A stretch of 64,000 nucleotides of DNA from Corynespora cassiicola (taxonomy: Eukaryota > Ascomycota > Dothideomycetes > Pleosporales > Corynesporascaceae): the NCBI GenBank assembly GCA_022059125.1, contig JAEUWY010000005.1:3906001-3970000 (forward strand), written 5' to 3'. The stretch's first letter is position 1; the number at the start of each line of letters is the position of its first letter. A program made the translations under genes and the position numbers. Positions 60,132-64,000 of this stretch are shown in pieces. The notes below the pieces were generated by a model that made no database searches, was not told where the DNA came from, and worked only from the letters and a program-made list of their open reading frames with translations.

Positions 60132-62622
60132 ATGACGTCCAAGGTTCGCATCGCGTGTCGAAGGTGCCGCGCAAAACGTGTCAAGTGCGATTGGGGAATT
60201 CCAGCTTGCGGAAACTGCCAAAAGGCGGGCGAAGCATGCGTTGACGTTGATGGGCGCAACAACTCGCTTTCGGTGCCTCGAGACTTTGCTGCGAATGCGC
60301 GATCTAGGATAGAGTGGCTCGAGGCACATATCCGGAAGTTGAGTCCGGGATTTGATTTCAGTGCGGGCCCGCGCGTTGAGTTTGCATGGATGGACGCGGC
60401 TGGTAAGTGACTCGCATTGATTTTGACAGGCACCTTAACCACATGAAAGGCCTTCCTGCACAAGCCTGTACAGCTTCACCTCAAAACTCGGCCCTCGGTC
60501 CCTCCACCTCATCTCCAGATGTTGCCATAGGGCTCTCACTCCCAAAGAGGCCGTATGATGCCATTGTAACCCCCCATCAAGACCAGACCTTCACTGCGGA
60601 AGCCAGATCTGTAGCCCTAGATCTGGGCATGATTACACTTAACTCGGACTCGAGGCAGAGACATTACCTTGGTACGTCCTCGGGACGTCTGTTTGCTTCT
60701 TTGATCGGGATCGGGGACTCTCCCGAAGTCGCAGCGCAAGCTACTCCCAGCACAGCTGGGAGAGTAGGCCCTTTTGCGCACGCGAAATGTCTGAAGGAGT
60801 CGTATAGGATGGTTCATGAGAATTTAAAGAAGGCCAGTCCTTTAGTTCCATTATTGTGCGGGGGCTCATCGTGCACAGTCTCTACCTTCGGAAGAGGGTG
60901 CCCGGGTTCTTCTCGAAGTCCATCTCCACAATGTTCACGTCGATCACCCCTTCATGCACCCCGCCTCCTTGGTCAATGCAATCGAGGCCCTGTATCAATG
61001 TGCCGCTACAGACCAGAGAGCAGAAATCGGACACAACGGATGGGTATCTTCAATTGAGCCATTTACGTACAATGGGGAATTCGAGGTTTCTCGAAATGCT
61101 AATTGCACGCCAATTTCCATTTTCACCGCTACATTCCATGTCTTTATGGTTTTTGCGCTCGCCTCTACTGTGCGGACGCGTCAACGGGTATATGACTTCT
61201 CCCCCGATCAATTCTATCGCGTAGCAATGTCCGTTTCGCCGCAGTGCTTTTCTACAACATCAATTGCAACACTCCAAGGGACTCTACTATTGGCTGTTCA
61301 CAGTCTCTTGAGCCCGACCGAGATGAACATATGGCAATTGACTTATTCCGCAATGGCTCATTGCGTAGATTTGGGCCTCCATCGCACTCCTAATGAGAGC
61401 GAAGGCCTTTCGAGTGCGGCACTTCTAATTCGTAAAATGGTCTTCTACAATGTGTATCACATTGATCGGTATGTAAGTTGGCGGCGTATTATTTGTATGC
61501 TCCCTAAATGCATATAGATCAGTCGCAACAATCCAGGGCCGCCCTCTCGGGATCCGAGATGAAACATTCGACCTCGAGCTTCCTTCCATCGCCGATGTCC
61601 AAGCCGATACTGCAGTAATCAACACTCGATACTTTGCTCCTGAAGTGCCCATAACTGGGGGTCTAGTCTATGCCCTCCATCGTTTCAAGCTAGACCCCAT
61701 AGTCTCTGAGATCAAATTGCTCTTCTATCATCTACCTTCGCAGGTCACTGCCTATGCGTGGCCTGCAGATCACTTTTCCACACAGGCAGCGATTGGTCGG
61801 CGGTTGGAGTACTGGGAACGTGAACTGGGCAAAATCACAGCATCGTTGCACAACGAGCCCGAAGAGAGTCTGCTTGATTACAAAAAGTATGAGCTGAAGC
61901 TTCAGAGTCAATACTTCGCGGCAATGATCCTTCTTCACCAGCCTTCTCAGGTGATTCCTGATCCACCTGAGAATTCTCTGCTCATTTGCTATCAGTGCGC
62001 AGCAAGCCGTCTGAACGCTTACAATGATCTCTATAATGCAGACAGCTTTTACCCGAGCTGGAGAAGTGTCCAGGGAGTCTTTTCCTCTGGAGCCACAATG
62101 ATCTATTGCCTTTGGACATCCAATCTTGTTCGCAACACCATTTCCGCGGCCGATGCAATGAGTGACCTGAGGACATGCACCAATCTCCTCAGTATAGGTG
62201 GGGAGTGGTGGCCTTCTGTGAAACGGGGAAGAGAATCCTTTGCCAGGGCCATGGATGCCCTCTTGAAAAGGCTCGACTTTGGTCAGCATCACCATCGGAA
62301 CCAAGTGGCTCGGCCGAGGACACAACGTAGCGGAACTAGCTCCCATCCGGATCCTGTGCCAGCATACAATATCACGGTAGACCAACAAAAAGTCGAAGAC
62401 GTTTCTGCAGCACCTTCCACCTTCACGCATCACTTGGATCAAGTCCCCAACGATTTCTCCTCTGCAGATTGGACCTTACTCAGCCAGGGTGGCAGTCAAC
62501 TTGATTGCCTGCAGAATTTCGCAGATGGTACATTAGAAGTGGAGTTTGAACCCAGCAATCCCGCTGTCGAAGCCTTTATTGCGGAGTTCTTACAGAATGA
62601 TACGGCGTGGAATCCATTCTAA
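60132..62622 (+). CDS. Zn2Cys6 transcription factor with fungal-specific TF domain
   Basis: A predicted nuclear regulator of about 780 residues. The N-terminus has six cysteines in Zn2Cys6 spacing (C9, C12, C19, C26, C29, C36) with the basic RAKRVKC loop. The middle shows the fungal-specific domain: DHPFMHPASLVNAIEALY, MAHCVDLGLHR, and VYHIDR joined to SVATIQGRPLGI. Likely introns are 60403-60473 (GTAAGT, branch CTTAAC, TACAG) and 61469-61517 (GTATGT..ATAG), both restoring frame. Between about 60840 and 60884 the frame changes by one (KKASPLV to LPSEEGARVLLEV) and I found no convincing intron, so a frameshift, unusual intron or sequencing error is possible. It ends seven bases before the stop of the convergent aldolase-like gene and probably regulates its neighbours. 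Confidence 0.75.
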
Positions 62623-62629
62623 ATTACTG

Positions 62630-63357
62630 TCAGAATCTCTGAATCGATGGACCAATGTTCTCTCCTTTCGCGAGACACTCACGAGTGGCCTGATCGATAT
62701 TCCATCGTGCATCACACAGCCTGACACATTCTTCCGCAAGCTTCAGGGGTACTGTAATAACGCCATCTGTATCACCCAGGACCATGTTCTTAGGGCGAAT
62801 CTCGACCTGGGCCTCCTGCAGCTCCTTTGTCTGGTATGACACGCGCACGTTGAGCTTGTATAGCCGAGTAAACGTGCCGGAACCAAGTATGCTCATTCGG
62901 TTCCCGAGTAGGCCGATTCCCAAAGTACAATGCTCATTGATATCTTGGAATCGTCCGTCTATGACCACCCCGGACCCCACTTTTTGTGCCCTTGTGTTCA
63001 TTAATCCTCCACAGCATGCGCTAATGTAACACTCGGGCTGCTAGATGAAGACTATACTATCTGGTGGTATCGAGCATGCAAAGTGGGAGGATGGTTTGGG
63101 CGAGATGGTGTCGTGGGCGGGGACTATGCACACAGCGTATGCAGGACCGAAGAGTTTGGGTAAGGCTTCTGTTTTGGGGAAGAGCATATTCAGTTCTAAG
63201 AGGTATCTGCTATGAGGAGCATGGAGACGTATAAGAGCATCTCTAATCTCTGTCTTCTTTCAGAAAGGAATATATATATGTTATGTGTAAGATGTGCGTG
63301 GTAAGTTGTGAAGCGCTTACGGACGGCAAGAACAGGCTGTTTGATTGAAGAGGCCAT
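62630..63357 (-). pseudogene. RraA-like / HMG-CHA aldolase family gene, probably inactivated
   Basis: The family (RraA fold) includes class II pyruvate aldolases that split 4-hydroxy-4-methyl-2-oxoglutarate and 4-carboxy-4-hydroxy-2-oxoadipate. From an ATG at 63357 it reads MASSIKQPVLAVRKRFTT; then a non-coding stretch without a clear donor; then EIRDALIRLHAP, LPKLFGPAYAV and SIVFI, a TAG stop (63043-63041) where Gln is expected, and QPECYISACCGGL, VVIDGRFQDINE, ILGSGTFTR and LGDTDGVITVP to the TGA at 62632-62630. CAG to TAG is a C-to-T change at CpA. The family motif D-G-x-x-R-D reads DGRFQD, so the substrate-binding Arg appears replaced by Gln. The 3' half alone is open (62630-63001). Convergent with the regulator. 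Confidence 0.7.
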
Positions 63358-63724
63358 TGTGAGAACTAGCATAAGCTTTTCTCAGCTCACATTTGAGGTT
63401 AATGGGGGCAATTTGGTCACAAGCATGTTGATAGTGCTTTATTGGGGTTGCGCCGCGTGCATCGCGCTGACAGCGTAGCCGCACGCTCAAGTGCCTGGGA
63501 CAATTTGACATCACGTGGCTTTCTTGGCAGGAAGGAGCACTCCGGCGCCAACCCCCCGGAGTACGGCATATTTTGATGGAGACGCCCGCAATTAGGCCGT
63601 ATCAGATATCTTTCCGAGCCGTAGAATTGGCCTTGAAGCATCTCCGTTGTCTGAAGCTTCCAAGATACATTTTGCCCGACCAAATCTTCGCGTGTAATCC
63701 ACACGGATCCACGGCCTCCTAGCG
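63358..63724. promoter_or_regulatory. Divergent intergenic region between aldolase-like and aconitase-like genes
   Basis: 367 bases separating two divergent starts, so it could hold a shared promoter. The overlapping short frames on the minus strand (63317-63770) resemble no family I know. Confidence 0.35.
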
Positions 63725-64000
63725 ATGCTGTATACAGCTCTCCATGCCTCGAGGGCAAGGCAAGGCTCAACTCTAGCGTTATTCGTACTTCCGAATGTCA
63801 GACGGCTTGCTTCAGGAGCGCCTCGAATACCTATCAGCCCGCTGAACCCGGAAACAGTCCTCGACTATGACCAGCGCCTCTCCCAGCTCGAATTCGTCAA
63901 GGCGGGCTCCAAGCAGCCCTTGAATTTGACCGAGAAGATCCTCTACAGCCACCTGTTTGATGGCTCGGATGCTTCAAACACGCTCCACGACATTAGACGA
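63725..64000 (+). CDS. Aconitase-family hydratase, N-terminal part
   Basis: An open frame of 92 codons from the ATG at 63725 to the window edge. Residues 1 to about 30 are rich in Arg, Ser, Ala and Leu with no acidic residue (SRARQGSTLALF, NVRRLAS), like a mitochondrial targeting sequence. Then LDYDQRLSQLEFVKAGSKQP and LNLTEKILYSHLFD match the start of mitochondrial aconitases, where L-T-x-x-E-K-x-L-Y-S-H-L is typical. Aconitases interconvert citrate, cis-aconitate and isocitrate; family members outside the TCA cycle act on related acids. The iron-sulfur cysteines lie beyond the window. Its position next to aldolase, carrier and amidohydrolase genes suggests a pathway paralogue rather than the housekeeping enzyme (inference). 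Confidence 0.75.
   Translation, partial: MLYTALHASRARQGSTLALFVLPNVRRLASGAPRIPISPLNPETVLDYDQRLSQLEFVKAGSKQPLNLTEKILYSHLFDGSDASNTLHDIRR

Noticed and set aside
60403..60429. 27-base intron in the regulator
   Set aside because: It is too short for a fungal intron and leads to an immediate stop; the 60403-60473 intron keeps the frame.
59990..60463. 157-codon minus-strand frame over the regulator start
   Set aside because: It overlaps the Zn2Cys6 coding exon and has low-complexity composition; the plus strand has clear zinc-cluster cysteines.
61732..62442. 236-codon minus-strand frame opposite the regulator
   Set aside because: It is a shadow of the well-supported plus-strand transcription factor and resembles no family.
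63417..63770. 117-codon minus-strand frame upstream of the aldolase-like gene
   Set aside because: It overlaps the aconitase start region on the opposite strand and shows no recognisable domain.

Overview
This window looks like a piece of a filamentous ascomycete (Pezizomycotina) genome with strongly bipartite composition. About 56 kb is extremely AT-rich, dominated by TpA, almost free of long ORFs and poor in CpA/TpG while CpG survives. That is the pattern left by repeat-induced point mutation (RIP) on transposons. Two blocks of normal composition carry genes with fungal traits: 49-71 base introns with GT..AG ends, a Zn2Cys6 regulator, a secreted SGNH esterase and mitochondrial proteins. No rRNA, tRNA or CRISPR was recognised.

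Layout. (1) 144-18194 is one Tc1-type element blown apart by two chromodomain Ty3/Gypsy elements (333-9052 and 10554-17760); the first holds a 1.07 kb foldback element. (2) 18642-28854 is a mosaic: a foldback element split by a solo LTR, an unclassified repeat holding a second Tc1 copy, a pogo/Fot1 element holding the best-preserved Tc1 copy, and element fragments. (3) 28857-30274 is a 1.4 kb normal-composition island with one gene, a rhamnogalacturonan-acetylesterase-like SGNH hydrolase. (4) 30275-57650 is again transposons: Tc1 holding pogo holding pogo (31379-37177), a Ty3/Gypsy element holding a pogo and a foldback element (38404-48014), and a pogo holding a third chromodomain Gypsy (48458-57458). 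Many boundaries rest on target-site duplications that I could read: 5 bases for LTR elements and TA for Tc1 and pogo elements. After subtracting nested insertions, pogo copies are 1844-1862 bases and Tc1 copies about 2.06-2.13 kb, which supports the model. (5) 57652-64000 is gene-bearing: an amidohydrolase (minus), a decayed mitochondrial tricarboxylate-type carrier (plus), a Zn2Cys6 regulator (plus), an RraA/HMG-CHA-aldolase-like gene (minus, apparently broken) and the start of an aconitase-family gene (plus, running off the window).

How the genes may work together. The amidohydrolase (similar to 2-pyrone-4,6-dicarboxylate lactonase and 4-oxalomesaconate hydratase), the aldolase-like protein, the carrier and the aconitase are all compatible with one catabolic cluster handling polycarboxylic acids from aromatic ring meta-cleavage, under the adjacent regulator. 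This is inference. Two cluster members carry stop codons that look like C-to-T changes at CpA, so the cluster may be decaying by RIP leakage from the adjacent transposon block.
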